Origin: Terramyces sp. JEL0728
Lineage: Eukaryota; Chytridiomycota; Chytridiomycetes; Rhizophydiales; Terramycetaceae
Assembly (NCBI GenBank): GCA_027603945.1
Contig: JADIIU010000055.1
Span: 1 to 64,000, forward strand
Length of the DNA: 64,000 nucleotides
Direction: 5' to 3'
Shown here piece after piece: positions 47,171 to 58,445 of the stretch. The notes beneath the pieces are model-generated. The model saw only the letters and a list, made by a program, of their open reading frames with translations, was not told where the DNA came from and made no database searches. Each line of letters begins with the position of its first letter. Positions within the stretch are counted from its first letter, which is position 1. The position numbers and the translations under genes were made by a program.

Positions 47171-48015
47171 ATGGGAAAGACATGCCAATTAGTTATGGGA
47201 CCGGCTGGAGCTGGAAAGAGTACTTATTGCAGCACAATGGTCACTCACTGTCAATCTATGAGGCGGTCAATCCATCTTGTCAACTTGGATCCAGCAGCGG
47301 AATATTTTGAACATGAACCGACAATCGACATTAAGAATTTGGTTACCCTTGACGAAGTTATGCAACAATTGAATTATGGACCGAACGGAGGATTAATTTA
47401 TTGCTTAGAATATTTATTGGAGAATTTGGACTGGTTGGAGAATGAATTGCAGGATTATGACGATGACAATTTGATTATCGACTGCCCGTATTGAAATGTT
47501 AACCCTAGAGGACAGATTGAATTATATACTCATAGCAATATCATGCGACAATTAGTCGACTGTCTGCACAGATTGGGATACAGAGTCTGCGGAGTATATT
47601 TGTTGGATTCGCAATTTATTCAGGATAGTCCAAAGTTCTTTGCAGGAATAATGTCTGCTATGTCTGCCATGCTGCAGTTAGGTAGGTTTATTTAAATCCA
47701 GGAATCCCACATTTAAATGTAATGTCAAAGATGGATTTGATTGATGAAAATGATCCTGAATTAGAGAGATTCTTCAGCGCTGACACTTCCTTATTGTTGG
47801 AAGATGTAAATGCTTCAACCAGACCAGATTTTTACAATCTCAATCAAGCTCTGGTTAGACTAATTGACGAGTTCAGCATGGTGAATCTAATTCCATTAAA
47901 TATTAAAGATGAAGATTCGATCCAATACCTGCTGTCGCATATTGACAATGCAATCCAATATGGTGAAGATCTGGAACCAAAGGAAGTTGTAGATGAAGTT
48001 GAAGATGATGAATAA
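47171..48015 (+). CDS. GPN3: GPN-loop GTPase 3
   Basis: A GTPase needed for RNA polymerase II assembly and nuclear import. 267 aa, normal for GPN3. Walker A is GPAGAGKST, the GPN loop is in YGPNGGLIYC, DCPGQIELYTH spans intron 1 and KMDL is the guanine-specificity motif. The end has the family's acidic tail. Exons are 47171-47487, 47509-47681 and 47702-48015, with introns of 21 and 20 nt. Confidence 0.95.
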
Positions 48016-48160
48016 AATATTTGTATTGGAATCCGTGTTCAGCTTGTAACTAAACCCGATTAATGCCACTTCAAGGTATTGCTGCCTATAGGCATCTTTA
48101 CGTGCAGTAGCAATATAAATTCCAGCTGTAAATTTTTCAGAAAGTTTGTCCGAAAGTACA

Positions 48161-50371
48161 ATGGATCTTGAACAACAAGAACGGAGGCTAAAGCTAGAGG
48201 AGTACAAAAGGAATAAATTGAAGGAAAAGGAAAGTATTCTGAAAGAATCAGGAATAGAAAATAAACCAGCTGCACGGAAAGTGGAGCCCAAAAAGGCAGC
48301 AGGACAAAAATCTACAGCTAGAACTGTGATTAAACCAAAGGCTGTTGTGAACAAAGCTGCAAATCCTGTTGTCGCACCATCCAAAGTCAGTAAACCTGTC
48401 AAGCCAGCATCAATCAAGGGTTTCTCAATATCACGATCAAGTACAGCAAAGTCTGAAAAGCCTCTGATCGCAAAGACTACAAGAGTTCCGGCAGCAAGAA
48501 CAGTGGATGAAGCCAAAAAAGCTGCGAGGAAACCAATTCCGAAACCTATTAAACAAAGGTCAAAAGTGTCAGAATCTTCTTTGAAGAATGAAATAACAGC
48601 AGACACAATCGAGAATATATCTACTACCAGTGAAATTAAGCCAGAATTAGAACACGAAATGACATCTGAAAAAGAAAACCAAAGAGTCAATCCAGTTCTT
48701 GAAAAACAAGATTTCAAACCAATTGTAAAAGTCCAATCAGTTGAAAGTGTATCTCTAGGCAGCGCAGAGGTTAATAAAGCACTCCCAAAACTTGTGGGGG
48801 AGCAAAAGAAAAGCAGAATTTCATTCTCTACAGAAACAAACTCTCCGCTAAAAGCTCGGATTCAAAGATTAAACACACCAAAGTACGATAGAACCCGGAT
48901 TTATAACTTGGACCAGTCGGTAAAGAAATTGGAAGAGCACTTTAAGGAAATTAAATTGGAAAGTAAGCCAGAGGTAAAAGTTGAAGAACCACCTGCACCG
49001 GAAATTAATCACATCACTCCACAGACTTCTGCTCCTATACCGCCGTCAGCTGGCAATTTGATATTTGACACCTACTCTCCTGCTGATTCCTTTGACTCGG
49101 AAAATGTATTTGAAGATTCACCGCTATTACACGCAGGCAAAAGTCTTAAAAATACCTGGGACTTTAACGATTCCCCTATCCTGGATAAGAGAGCCGCAGA
49201 TCAAGTTTTCAAGACTCCGGGTAGCCAAAAAACTCTAGACATTTTCAATGAGGTTTCTGCCCCAACACCTGGATTCAATGAAAATATGTTTGAAGAAAGT
49301 TGCAATCCAAGTCAAACACCAAGCAAGAATTACGAAATGTCTTTCTCTGGACATGTTCCAGATATGGATATTTCAGTTATGGATGACGAAGGAGAATTTA
49401 ATCTTCCCGACTTTGAAGAGGATGACTATCCTGGTGTTGGCGGGCTATTGCAGGAAAATACTCTTTTGAAAAACGACACACCTGAAAGCGATATTGCTGG
49501 TGGACCTGATGTGCTGGAAGAGCCTACCCATAGGGAACAGGCTTGGAATCTCAGTGATGCAATTAGACAAGCGCAAGTAATCTATTTTTGATTATAGCAA
49601 AATGACCAAGCAACAGCCAGACTAATATTTGATGAATTACTGGTCAATCCGTCCCCTGATGTCTATATCGAATATGCACGATATGAAGAAATGTGGCAGA
49701 ATTACAGTAAAGTTGCAGACTTGTTTTTCCAGGCCGCAGACTACTTCAACAGTGCCAGAGAATTGGAAATTATCGACGAAGCATATCGCGGGTTTGAAAT
49801 GAGGCTGGGACAAGAATACTTGTTCTACAATGATAATGGAATTAGCGATCTTTCAATCGAAGAAATCCAACAGAGCAAGCTCCCTGACAATGTTCTTAAG
49901 GACCTCGATATTGAGAGTTTCAATAATGAGAAATTGCCAAATGAATTCAAAGTATTGAAGAAGGATCGAAAAGAAGCTGTAAATGAAATTGTAAATCTAT
50001 TGGGCATGTATTGACTAACGGTAGGCGAACTAAAAATATCCAAACCAGTAAAACTTGCCCCAGTCTTTCCGTCCCTACCTAAACCGGAAAAGAAGGTAAA
50101 AATTGGAGTACCAGTAAGACAAGATGAAGCAAACATAACAATCTTGACCCCAATGAAAGTAAAGCCAAAATTGCAAAAAGAATACGGCACGGATACAGTA
50201 ATCACACCTGCTAGGAGATCTAGGCGTCTTTTTGACGAAGGCGAATACCACTGTTCTACCAATCCTGACGAGGAAGGAGCAAGTACAAAAGAAAAGGTTC
50301 AAACTTTGCTAAGTGAGAATGGGTATGCTTATGCGCCAAACAAGGTAGTTTGTATTAACCAAGAATATTGA
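48161..50371 (+). CDS. CKAP2-like cytoskeleton-associated protein
   Basis: 722 aa. A Lys/Ala/Pro-rich N-half resembles microtubule-binding tails, an acidic middle follows, and then a C-terminal helical domain (RQAQQNDQATARLIFDELLVNPSPDVYIEYARYEE) and the motif ITPARRSRRL. The last is typical of the CKAP2 C-terminal domain. In animals CKAP2 stabilises spindle microtubules. Exons are 48161-49576, 49598-50003 and 50025-50371. Intron 1 is 21 nt GT-AG. Intron 2 (50004-50024, 21 nt) must be GC-AG (donor GCATGT), because the only GT nearby gives a stop. The assignment rests on the C-terminal region only. Confidence 0.5.
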
Positions 50372-50412
50372 ATTTCGTTTAGAATAAAAAGTTTACCAGT
50401 ATATTCACAAAA

Positions 50413-51847
50413 TCAAACGGTTTCCATTTTTGCAGCCAAAATCTTTAGGTTGTCTTTCCCATAGACATTTCTTGCAGTTGGATACATCAAACCTAAATCA
50501 ATACCTATTTACCTTTAGCACCTAGTTCGTCACCGTAATTCTAGAGTTAATTATTCGATACAGTTTTATCTGCTAGTTTCTTTGGTCCCATTCCTTTTCT
50601 TCCAGATGCATCTCTTATGGTTGGAACACCAAACACATGCTCTTGTCCGAATTGTGACAATATTTGGTGCTTGACTGCAGTCGTACCTCCAATATCGTCT
50701 TCTGTAATCTTTTTTGAGATCTTTATATCCTCAATTGCTGCTAATTTTGGAATTATGTGTCTTTGTAAATCGAGATCGTCGATATGCCTCATTGTTAGTC
50801 CTGCTGGAGGTCTTTTATCAATAGGTATTTTGACGTGATTAGTTGAAATGGGTTTTGGAACATTGCCGAGTAGGTCTGAAACGTGGATATCTTTAATTGG
50901 GTGTTTTACGCCAAAGGTATGGTCAGGAGGGAGGTGTGCCAAGGTGCTTTTTAGTCTACTTTAGTAACAATTACGGGTCAAACACTTTTCCAATTTCTGG
51001 CTGGTGTCTATCATGAAAGGCAGCCAGTCCAGCACTGATAATCTTTTGTTCCAATTCCCTATCACTTAGCGTCGAATACCTTCTTCTGTTTTCCTTCCAG
51101 TACAGAGCCTCCTTTACTTTTCCTCCATCGTTAGCTAATCGTTTCATTTCAACAGTCTCTCTGTATTCAGCTGGTCGCCAATTAGGGTCGTAATGCTTCT
51201 TTTGTTCCCCAGGCCCATATGAGCCATGAGATAAAATGTATCTCTGTCTAATCATCGGGTCGTCGTCGGGTTTCTTTGGTGGGTACATTATTTTCCCAAC
51301 AGATTCGTCTTTTGTAAATATGTAAATACCTAATTGGGTGACTTTACCGAATCTGAAATTGTCAGCTTTGGTGAATCCTGGCAATACGGCGTCACTTCCG
51401 GCAGATCTTCCTAATATTTGGTGTTCTTTGCGGTGATAAGCTCGTTCGCGGTTATCCTCCAATTCCTGATGTAAGAAATGCTATACTTGTAGCAGAGGGT
51501 TCAAACGATTTGGCGCCAAGACATCTGCAGCCTAGATTAAGTTTCACTTACAGAATCTTGACAATTCATTCTTACTCCATGTGCCAAACATTTGATTTTT
51601 TCAATTTCATCCATCACATTTCCCCGTAGTCCGTACTTTGCTGATGAGTTTTCAACAATCTTTTCTTTTGAATACTGAATTAATGCTCATTACGTTTGTT
51701 TTGTAATTCCAGTCGAAACATACCTTTGTCGACAGGGTTTTGTCCACTTGCGCGCTTGTCCCCGCCTTTATTAATTGGTTTTACTGCCAAAACTTCTGGG
51801 TATTGGTTAGGCATTGGTCCTGGGATCCTTTTTGTCGCTAGTGTCAT
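50413..51847 (-). CDS. CFAP21/EFHB-like cilia and flagella protein
   Basis: 424 aa. Blocks such as KYGLRGNVMDEIEKIK, HRKEHQILGRS, YGPGEQKKHYDPNW, FGVKHP, FGVPTIRDASGR and NYGDELGAKGLMYP match the repeated segments of EFHB (CFAP21), a microtubule inner protein of axonemal doublets. I see no canonical EF-hand loop, so this seems to be a short form. Nine exons (51785-51847, 51694-51765, 51552-51674, 51487-51531, 51330-51465, 50975-51308, 50562-50955, 50513-50540, 50413-50492); introns 19, 19, 20, 21, 21, 19, 21 and 20 nt. The 21-nt intron 51309-51329 is in frame without a stop. Exon lengths sum to 1275. Confidence 0.7.
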
Positions 51848-51899
51848 TTACAAAAAAGTTGAATTTCATGACATCATAAACCAAACGTAATCAGATTTA

Positions 51900-53233
51900 T
51901 TAGCGATTAATATCTTTCGACCAAGCTGGGATTGCTCTACCATGCCCATATGCAGGAAGGTACAGCAGGTTTTCCATGCTGCTTGTGGAATTTTGTTTCT
52001 GAAGTAAGCTTGCGGTAGGTTTAAATAGCCGATTTGGATCATGCTTGACATTGACTTGTACCTGTTTGTTAGCGAATATTACCTTTTCCGCCAATTTCGC
52101 CAACCGAGCTTGCTTTTCTCGTTCTTCTTCCTCTTTCTTCAATCTGTACGCTGCCTTCTTTTCCAGGTATTGATCTTGGAATAGCTTTTGCTTCATGTTG
52201 ATTAAATGCAGATTGGCGGGCTTTGGTTTAAGCTCCTGTTTTGACTCTTGCCTTATTAGCTCGAGTTCTTCCTTTTGTTTCGCTAGTAGCTGTCGCTTCA
52301 GCTCTTGCTTTTGTCTTTCAGTCTTTTTCCGCTCTTCTTCCTCCTTATTTGCTTTCAGTTTCCGCTCATTTTGTTTTCGTATTTCATCATTTTTGGCTTT
52401 CCTCCACAGCATCACCTGAAACCTTTTCATTTCTCTATCTTCCTGGATTTGAGCTGGTTCTGATTTCACTGTTTTTTCTGGTTTAGGGATTAGTTCATCC
52501 TTTGGTTTGTTTTTCCAGAATTGAATGGCATCTTTGTTTGCCTTGTACTTTTCCTCATAGTCCTTGAACCAACTATCATGAGCTTGTGCCTCTTCATAGT
52601 TTACCAAAGGCAACTTTCTTGCGCAGATCCTATATAGTTTATCCCCGTGATATTTCCTCGCCAATTTGACAAATGATTGGTGATTTGAAGGTTCCCAACC
52701 GCCTTCATGGCCGTACTTGCTCACAAAATTCTGAAATTCCACTACTTCTGGTAATAAGTTTGATGGTTGAGTGTTCAACTTTGCAGAAGACGATGACTTG
52801 GCCAATGATACACTCTCGACTTTCTCTATTCCAGCCTGGATTGTCTTTATTTCGGACGATAGTAATCGTTCATGGTCCAGCAATTCTTTCATAGAGTCTC
52901 TTTGATATTCTTTTAGTATTAGAATCCTGCACTCGATTGCTTCCATCATTTGTTTAATCGAGGCAACGTCTACATTAATAATATATACAGTGGCTTCCCA
53001 GTTGAGGATCTGCCACTACGTTTTGAAATTCTTTGATTGATCTTTTAATATTATTCAACTGTCCACTCTCTTCATCATCTGCATAAGCACAAATTACTTG
53101 ATTCCAGCCTAATTAACTCGAATGACGGGGGAATAATTCCTAAATCCATCAACCTCTTGCAATTTGCATTTATTTCCTTTTCCAATATCGACACTCTATT
53201 CTCAGTTCAGCATTACTTTGAAATGTTGGACAT
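51900..53233 (-). CDS. CCDC112-like coiled-coil protein
   Basis: 424 aa from four exons (53217-53233, 53098-53195, 52989-53078, 51900-52969) with introns of 21, 19 and 19 nt. It has FVSKYGHEGGWEPSNHQSF, then a long Lys/Glu/Arg coiled coil (about residues 230-350) and the C-terminal HDPNRLFKPT...HGRAIPAWSKDI block. This order fits CCDC112, a centriolar-satellite/centrosome protein in animals. A further 18-nt in-frame GT...AG segment just before HDPNRL could be a hidden intron. It is followed by CFAP21 only 52 bp downstream in the same orientation. Confidence 0.65.
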
Positions 53234-53260
53234 ACGCGTAAAATTAACAATTTTATTTCA

Positions 53261-53731
53261 TTAGTTTGTTAATTTATCTTGGTGGAAAATACAGTCGTGC
53301 GATATTATTTCATGCGTCGTACAAGCGCAATTCGGGGTTTGCAGCCAGTGCCTGTGAAACTTTGAATCTAATTCGAATCCCCATATTTTCTGAATCGCAT
53401 ATTCGATCTTTTCAACAGCGTTTGATATCAGCTTGCTGCTCTTTATCCTATCCTCAATCTTGGGAATTTCATATATCAGTTCCGCAAGCTTAAATACTCT
53501 TTCCATTCCTGTATGAAGGCCGACAAGGTTCTTTATTTGCGCTTGAGATAGTTCGTTGCGTATCGCAAGTGAGTATCCAATCATTTGCACCTTTCCATTA
53601 TGGTCAAAGTAGCAACATGATTTGGCGATATCGTGAGCATACTTTGCGCCGTATTGCTGGCAGAACAGCTGATATTCAGGCGTAGTCGCTAGCTTCTGCA
53701 AATAATGATCGATTTGATTTATTTCTGGCAT
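53261..53731 (-). CDS. Hypothetical protein with C-terminal Cys/His cluster, 156 aa
   Basis: Intronless, ATG at 53731. Helical body followed by NCACTTHEIISHDCIFHQD, a compact C-x-C...C-x2-H cluster that could bind a metal. No family recognised. It lies 27 bp upstream of the CCDC112-like start, on the same strand, and is divergent from the palmitoyltransferase gene. Confidence 0.5.
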   Translation of the reverse strand: MPEINQIDHYLQKLATTPEYQLFCQQYGAKYAHDIAKSCCYFDHNGKVQMIGYSLAIRNELSQAQIKNLVGLHTGMERVFKLAELIYEIPKIEDRIKSSKLISNAVEKIEYAIQKIWGFELDSKFHRHWLQTPNCACTTHEIISHDCIFHQDKLTN

Positions 53732-53942
53732 TTGGAGTAACTTTTTTCTTCCATCAATCTCTTCTGACTCATCTCACATTGACATGCCATTTTTCTGGTG
53801 TATGGCGAAATATGGTGAAGGCAAGAAAGCTTAATATGGTATGAAACAATGTGTAGCTGGTATATTACAAGCGCCAGATATTTAGCGCACTCATGGGAAA
53901 TAGCAGCTTTCAATGCAATGTGGAAATACCGCATAGACCTGC

Positions 53943-54950
53943 ATGACATTGACACTGCATAAAAATTGCTTGAAATATTAATAGTATCACTCCGCTTGGT
54001 ATTTTCCTGCTTGGTGTTCATATGGGTCCTAAATGTATTAGGGCAATACGACCCTTTAATCCCTCCACTTGTTATCTGTCCTGATTTGGAGAATCGATTG
54101 CTCCATTTGTGGTTATTAAGCATGGATTTGTGCGGCAGTTTTTTCTTTGAAAATGGAAGTATTCCTGGTGTATTTAGGAGGTACCAACTATCTAATATTG
54201 TGATTCTATTACCAGCGCTGAGTTACTGTACATTATTTCACCAATGGATTTCAAAGTTTTCCCTGTTTATTTACATTTCAACAGTCAGTTACACACTGGT
54301 TAATTTATTCAAGAGCGTCAACACGAATCCTGGGTATGTGAAACAAATGGAATGCAAGACTCCTTTGACTGATGCGTTGATGGATGACTTGCTGTCGAAA
54401 TATTGCAGAGATTGTGATGCAGATAAACCATCCAGGGCACATCATTGCAAAAAATGTCGCAGATGCATCCACCGATTTGATCACCATTGTATTTGGATAA
54501 ATAACTGTGTCGGATACTATAATCAAGGGCATTTTATCCGGCTGGTTTACGGTGCAACAATCCTATGCATTGAAACTTTAGTATTACTGGCTTACAGCAT
54601 GATGTATTTACTGGAAGGCGCGGATGAGGATTTCACATTTATCGAAGTAATTTATCCTGATATAGATGATCGTATTCGCCTCAGTTACCATTTTCCTCGT
54701 TCCTACGACAACAATCATGGCCATGATGTGCTACAATCAAACCGTCTTGCTGGCCAGTAACCGGACGACTGTAGAAAACTTGTCTTACGTGGATGATAAA
54801 GAACTTGGGGTTGAAAAGCCTAATCCGTATGATATGGGACTGGTTGGTAATGTCAAGCAAATTCTGGGAGATAATCCGTGGCTATGGATAGTGCCGAAAG
54901 ATATGAAGCCAAAAGGAAATTATGAACTTGCAGACCCATACATGTTTTAA
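53943..54950 (+). CDS. DHHC palmitoyltransferase
   Basis: Transfers palmitate to Cys residues of proteins at endomembranes. The DHHC-CRD is complete: CRDCDADKPSRAHHCKKCRRCIHRFDHHCIW...CVGYYN. It is flanked by two N-terminal and two C-terminal membrane helices. Exon 2 ends at 54646, a 19-nt intron follows (54647-54665), and exon 3 is 54666-54950. The start is unsettled: the frame is closed just upstream of 53966. An ATG at 53943 joins in frame only if a 17-nt GC-AG intron (53968-53984, ending ATTAATAG) is removed. Without it, no ATG precedes the first helix. It converges on the ankyrin gene, with 8 bp between stops. Confidence 0.85.
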
Positions 54951-54958
54951 TATATATA

Positions 54959-56608
54959 TTAAATTAATTCTTGTACCCTTGGATCGCTCTTTAGCAATTC
55001 AACCACAGAGACGTGGCCATTTTCAAGTGCTAATTTCAATGCTTCATTTCGGCCAGAAGTAGGATCTACCTTGTCGTTCTCTATTAATAACTTTACGATA
55101 TCGTAATGGCCCAGTTTTGCAGCTGCTTTGACTGAAAAATTATCTTGGGCTGAAGCATCGACTCTTGGATCTTGCAATAACAATTTTACAATTTCAATAA
55201 AATCAGGTCCAGTACTGTTTGCATAGTACCCATATCTATCAGTGAAACAAAGCACTGCATGCCGGATCGCATAGTTTAAGTTTGCTGAAGGGTCTACTCT
55301 TTTATCTGTCAGCAACAGTTTGAAAATATGTAAATGGCCTTCGTGAGCGGCTGTTCGTATTGGTAGATTATCATCTGCGGTTACATCCACTCTTTCGTCT
55401 TCCATTAGCGTTTGAACAATCTCCAGGAACCCATTTCTGCATGCCCCAACTAGTGCCGCGTTATTTTGAGCTGCAGGATTGACTCTTGGATCCTTAATCA
55501 GTATGCGCACTATTTCTGTATGCCCATTATGTGCTGCCGATCTAATTGCTTCATCGTGTTTAACTGATGGATCTACTTTTGGTATTTGCAATAAATATCT
55601 GACAATGTCTTCATATCCTTTTTCAGCTGCATTTTTAATCAGGTAGCTGTCATTGTCGCATGGATCGATTCTTCCATCTTTCAACAGAATATCCAGCACG
55701 TTCATGGTAGCTGTGTTCAAAATTGCAACATTTTTTAATGTCGGATCGACTCTTCCATCGTCTAGCAGCAATTTAACAATCCCGACGTGTCCTTTGCTAC
55801 ACGCAAATCGCAGAGCTAAATTATTGCTGTCGCAAGGATCTATCCGCGGATCCTGCAACAATGCTTTAACAACTTGGTATTTCCCAGTTTGCGCTGCGAG
55901 AATAACAGCAGCATTGTGCATACTAGCTGGATCAACTCTCGGATCATTCAAATACAGTTTTAATAGCTCCAAATGTCCATATTTTGCTGCATTCCTGAAA
56001 CAGCTGTTATAACTCACTCCAGGATTAACTTTAGGATGTTCCAATAGAATTTTGGCAATTTCAGTGTATCCACAATCGGTTGCAATTCTGATGGCCATAT
56101 TATCATCAAATGTAACATCGACAGCAAAGTATTTGAGCAAATGACAGACTGCTGAGCTGGATCCGCTTTCCACAATTTTCAAAAATATCCTATTCAGATG
56201 AACGCAATCTATCTGTGAAACGTTTTGCAACAATTCTATAGCAATCCAGGGGTGTAATTTGAATTTAGGCTCCAGCAATTTATTTAGCCCCAGTAATTTG
56301 GCTGCATTTGAAATTGTGGGGTATTTTAATGATCGTTTAAATTGCGCATAGTGACTATTCCACACACAGAATAGAAATGAAGCCTCGTTTATATCCTCGG
56401 ATAGGAGCAGCATATATTCTGAAGGGTCCTTGGCATTCATTGATCCTGCTGAATCTTTGTAATTTTGGAATGATAGGTGGGGTATGCTGAATTCCATTTT
56501 AATTGATAATTTCATCTGAATGAATTCCGAATAGTCTAAATGCCTGATTATCACTCCCAATTCGTTTTGAAGTTTTTGCATTTTAAACTTGGGGTGGAAA
56601 AAAATCAT
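54959..56608 (-). CDS. Ankyrin-repeat protein
   Basis: 549 aa, no intron. An N-terminal region of about 170 aa without recognisable fold is followed by about eleven ankyrin repeats of the form VDPS..N.AIR.AA..GH.EIVKLLL.DPR. The repeats use a stereotyped 'DPRVDP' connector. One repeat carries an insertion (CFTDRYGYYANSTGPDF) and one is shortened (LKNVAILNTATMNVLDILLKDGR). Large families with this connector are common in chytrid fungi as I know them. A role in protein-protein contacts is all that can be inferred. Confidence 0.8.
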   Translation of the reverse strand: MIFFHPKFKMQKLQNELGVIIRHLDYSEFIQMKLSIKMEFSIPHLSFQNYKDSAGSMNAKDPSEYMLLLSEDINEASFLFCVWNSHYAQFKRSLKYPTISNAAKLLGLNKLLEPKFKLHPWIAIELLQNVSQIDCVHLNRIFLKIVESGSSSAVCHLLKYFAVDVTFDDNMAIRIATDCGYTEIAKILLEHPKVNPGVSYNSCFRNAAKYGHLELLKLYLNDPRVDPASMHNAAVILAAQTGKYQVVKALLQDPRIDPCDSNNLALRFACSKGHVGIVKLLLDDGRVDPTLKNVAILNTATMNVLDILLKDGRIDPCDNDSYLIKNAAEKGYEDIVRYLLQIPKVDPSVKHDEAIRSAAHNGHTEIVRILIKDPRVNPAAQNNAALVGACRNGFLEIVQTLMEDERVDVTADDNLPIRTAAHEGHLHIFKLLLTDKRVDPSANLNYAIRHAVLCFTDRYGYYANSTGPDFIEIVKLLLQDPRVDASAQDNFSVKAAAKLGHYDIVKLLIENDKVDPTSGRNEALKLALENGHVSVVELLKSDPRVQELI

Positions 56609-56661
56609 GTGGATTCAGTAGCAAAAGAAATTTGGGATAGTAAAGTAATACCGCGAGGTCT

Positions 56662-58031
56662 TTATTCAACTTTTAGGTCTTGAACCTGTGGGATACAAGG
56701 CTTCAAGGTAGGATCTTTTGGAATAGTTGGGTTCATGTATTGGTCAACTACTTTATCAGTAACAGTGCCGCGAATCTGTATTATTTGCAATTTACCTCTT
56801 GGATTCCTTTTACTAGCTCTTGCACAACGGCAATGCATTTTTGTTTCAATTGCCCAGTACTCATCTCTCCAGAAGTATATTGCTTTTCAACAGTTGCCAA
56901 TTCTTCATCATCGTCCAAAAAGAACTTGAGATACTGGAATGAAACATCAACTTCACAGTTGCCACCATGCAGTTTGTGTAATTCAGCTGTGTCTTGGCCG
57001 CCACTAAATGCGTATTTGTTGATCTTGTTCTTGATTTGGTTTGGCGTATCGTTAATGAAGATTGCTGAGGTTGTAATTGAAGCAGACATTTTTGTTCCTG
57101 GACCTTGCAAAGCAGGAAAGAACCTACAGTTAATCTGTAAATAGGCATTTCAAAATCTCTGGATCAAGTAAATGCAAATATCACTTACTTTGCATGAATC
57201 AAAGATGGTTTGTGATATTTCAACTTCTGAGCAACTTCTCTGGTCAATCTGAAATATGGATCTTGATCGATGGCGCAAGGAACAAGACATGGGATATTGT
57301 CCTTTCCAAAGATATGAGGGAATGAGTTTGAAAATGAAGGCGATGCTTGCACAGAGACAAAGTGCAATTTCCCAATGTTATCGCTATCATTGAACCCAAA
57401 AGTAGCCCTGGATTGATTGGTGGTGATGGACTTTGATACTTTGATGACATTCTTGTAAAATGGCCCACTGCCGTTAGTTTTGCATACCTCATGTAATCCA
57501 AATTTGAAAAGATAAATGTCTTTTCAGGGTCGAATCCAAAAGACATGATATCCTTTGCATTTTCAATGGCGAATTTATGAGCGTCTTCAACTTTCAAGTC
57601 TGGGTTGAAAATGAACTTTTCGTCGTCAGTCAATTGAATAACGAGTGCAGCACCAAAGATATCCTGTAACCACTTGCAAAACAGAAATGGAATCATATGT
57701 CCCACATGCATGCTGCCGCTAGAAGGCCCTCTTCCAGTATACAAATAAAATGGTTTTCCTTTTTCGTATAAATCCAAGATTTTGTTGAATTCTCTGCCAT
57801 TAGCGAAATATACCTGTGGGAAAAGAATAATCCTCTGCGCAAGAATACATGGGGTCTAGCTCCAGTAAGTCGCTCCAGTCTGTCAAGCATTTCCTGGTCA
57901 ATTAGCCTCGTTCCGAATTGTTCAACCAATTTGTTGTAATCGATTGCTTGCAATTTGCCATCGACAACTTCTCCCTGCACCTTCCATGGGTTCACAGTTT
58001 GTCCAGCGCTTTTCGCTTCCTCGTTCGCCAT
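56662..58031 (-). CDS. WARS1: Tryptophanyl-tRNA synthetase, cytosolic
   Basis: Charges tRNA-Trp. 414 aa. It has the eukaryotic insert [36 protein letters not shown] (HIGH motif variant), [31 protein letters not shown] and KMSAS (KMSKS variant). Exons are 57814-58031, 57488-57793, 57189-57467, 56796-57123 and 56662-56775. Introns are 20, 20, 65 and 20 nt. The 65-nt intron (57124-57188) sits between LIHAK and FFPALQG and is the only long intron in the window that is not a clean tandem of short units. The end continues past the usual C-terminus by about 15 residues. Confidence 0.95.
57124..57188 (-). other. 65-nt intron in tryptophanyl-tRNA synthetase
   Basis: The donor is GTAAGT and the acceptor follows TTAACTGTAG. 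It is three times the normal length for this genome, with two further CAG triplets inside but no AG|GT joint. Removing it restores the conserved HAKFFPALQG. Confidence 0.85.
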
Positions 58032-58155
58032 TCACTTTTTTAAAAAAATTCTTCAACTTTTTGCAAACAGTAATTTGACGTGTATGACTCGAGAGAATGA
58101 ATGGCAAGTTGAGACTGTAACTACAAACTAACTAGAGTCGCACGTTTTATTGGAT

Positions 58156-58377
58156 ATGGGGAATTTAGATTCGCCGATCACGGACGAAACCGTGAAATTG
58201 CTTGGAATTGATTCCAAGAAACCTATTCTAAAAGTAGGTAGTCATATATATGCCGGAAGTGTTCACAGTACAATTGGCACGGGTGTAGTGTTTTCCGACA
58301 AGATGGAGAATGTCTGCAAGTACGAACAAACGTTGAAATTTAAAAGAGTGCTACTTGAAGAAATAAATAACGAGTAA
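58156..58377 (+). CDS. TFIIIC subunit 6-like protein
   Basis: 73 aa, no intron. KKPILKVGSHIYAGSVHSTIGTGVVFSD matches the single small beta-barrel domain of GTF3C6 (tau55-type TFIIIC subunit), which acts in RNA polymerase III transcription as part of the tauA barrel with tau95. The start is the ATG at 58156. It is followed 68 bp later by importin-9 on the same strand and lies head to head with TrpRS. Confidence 0.6.
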   Translation: MGNLDSPITDETVKLLGIDSKKPILKVGSHIYAGSVHSTIGTGVVFSDKMENVCKYEQTLKFKRVLLEEINNE

Positions 58378-58445
58378 TTTGATTCCCGATTTGGGTCCAA
58401 GATCCTTTGGCTCTGAATTCTCAACTTTAGAATTTTAACATACAA

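Noticed and set aside
47896..48717. 273-codon minus-strand ORF
   Set aside because: Antisense of the end of GPN3 and of the Lys-rich part of the CKAP2-like gene; low-complexity reverse reading only.
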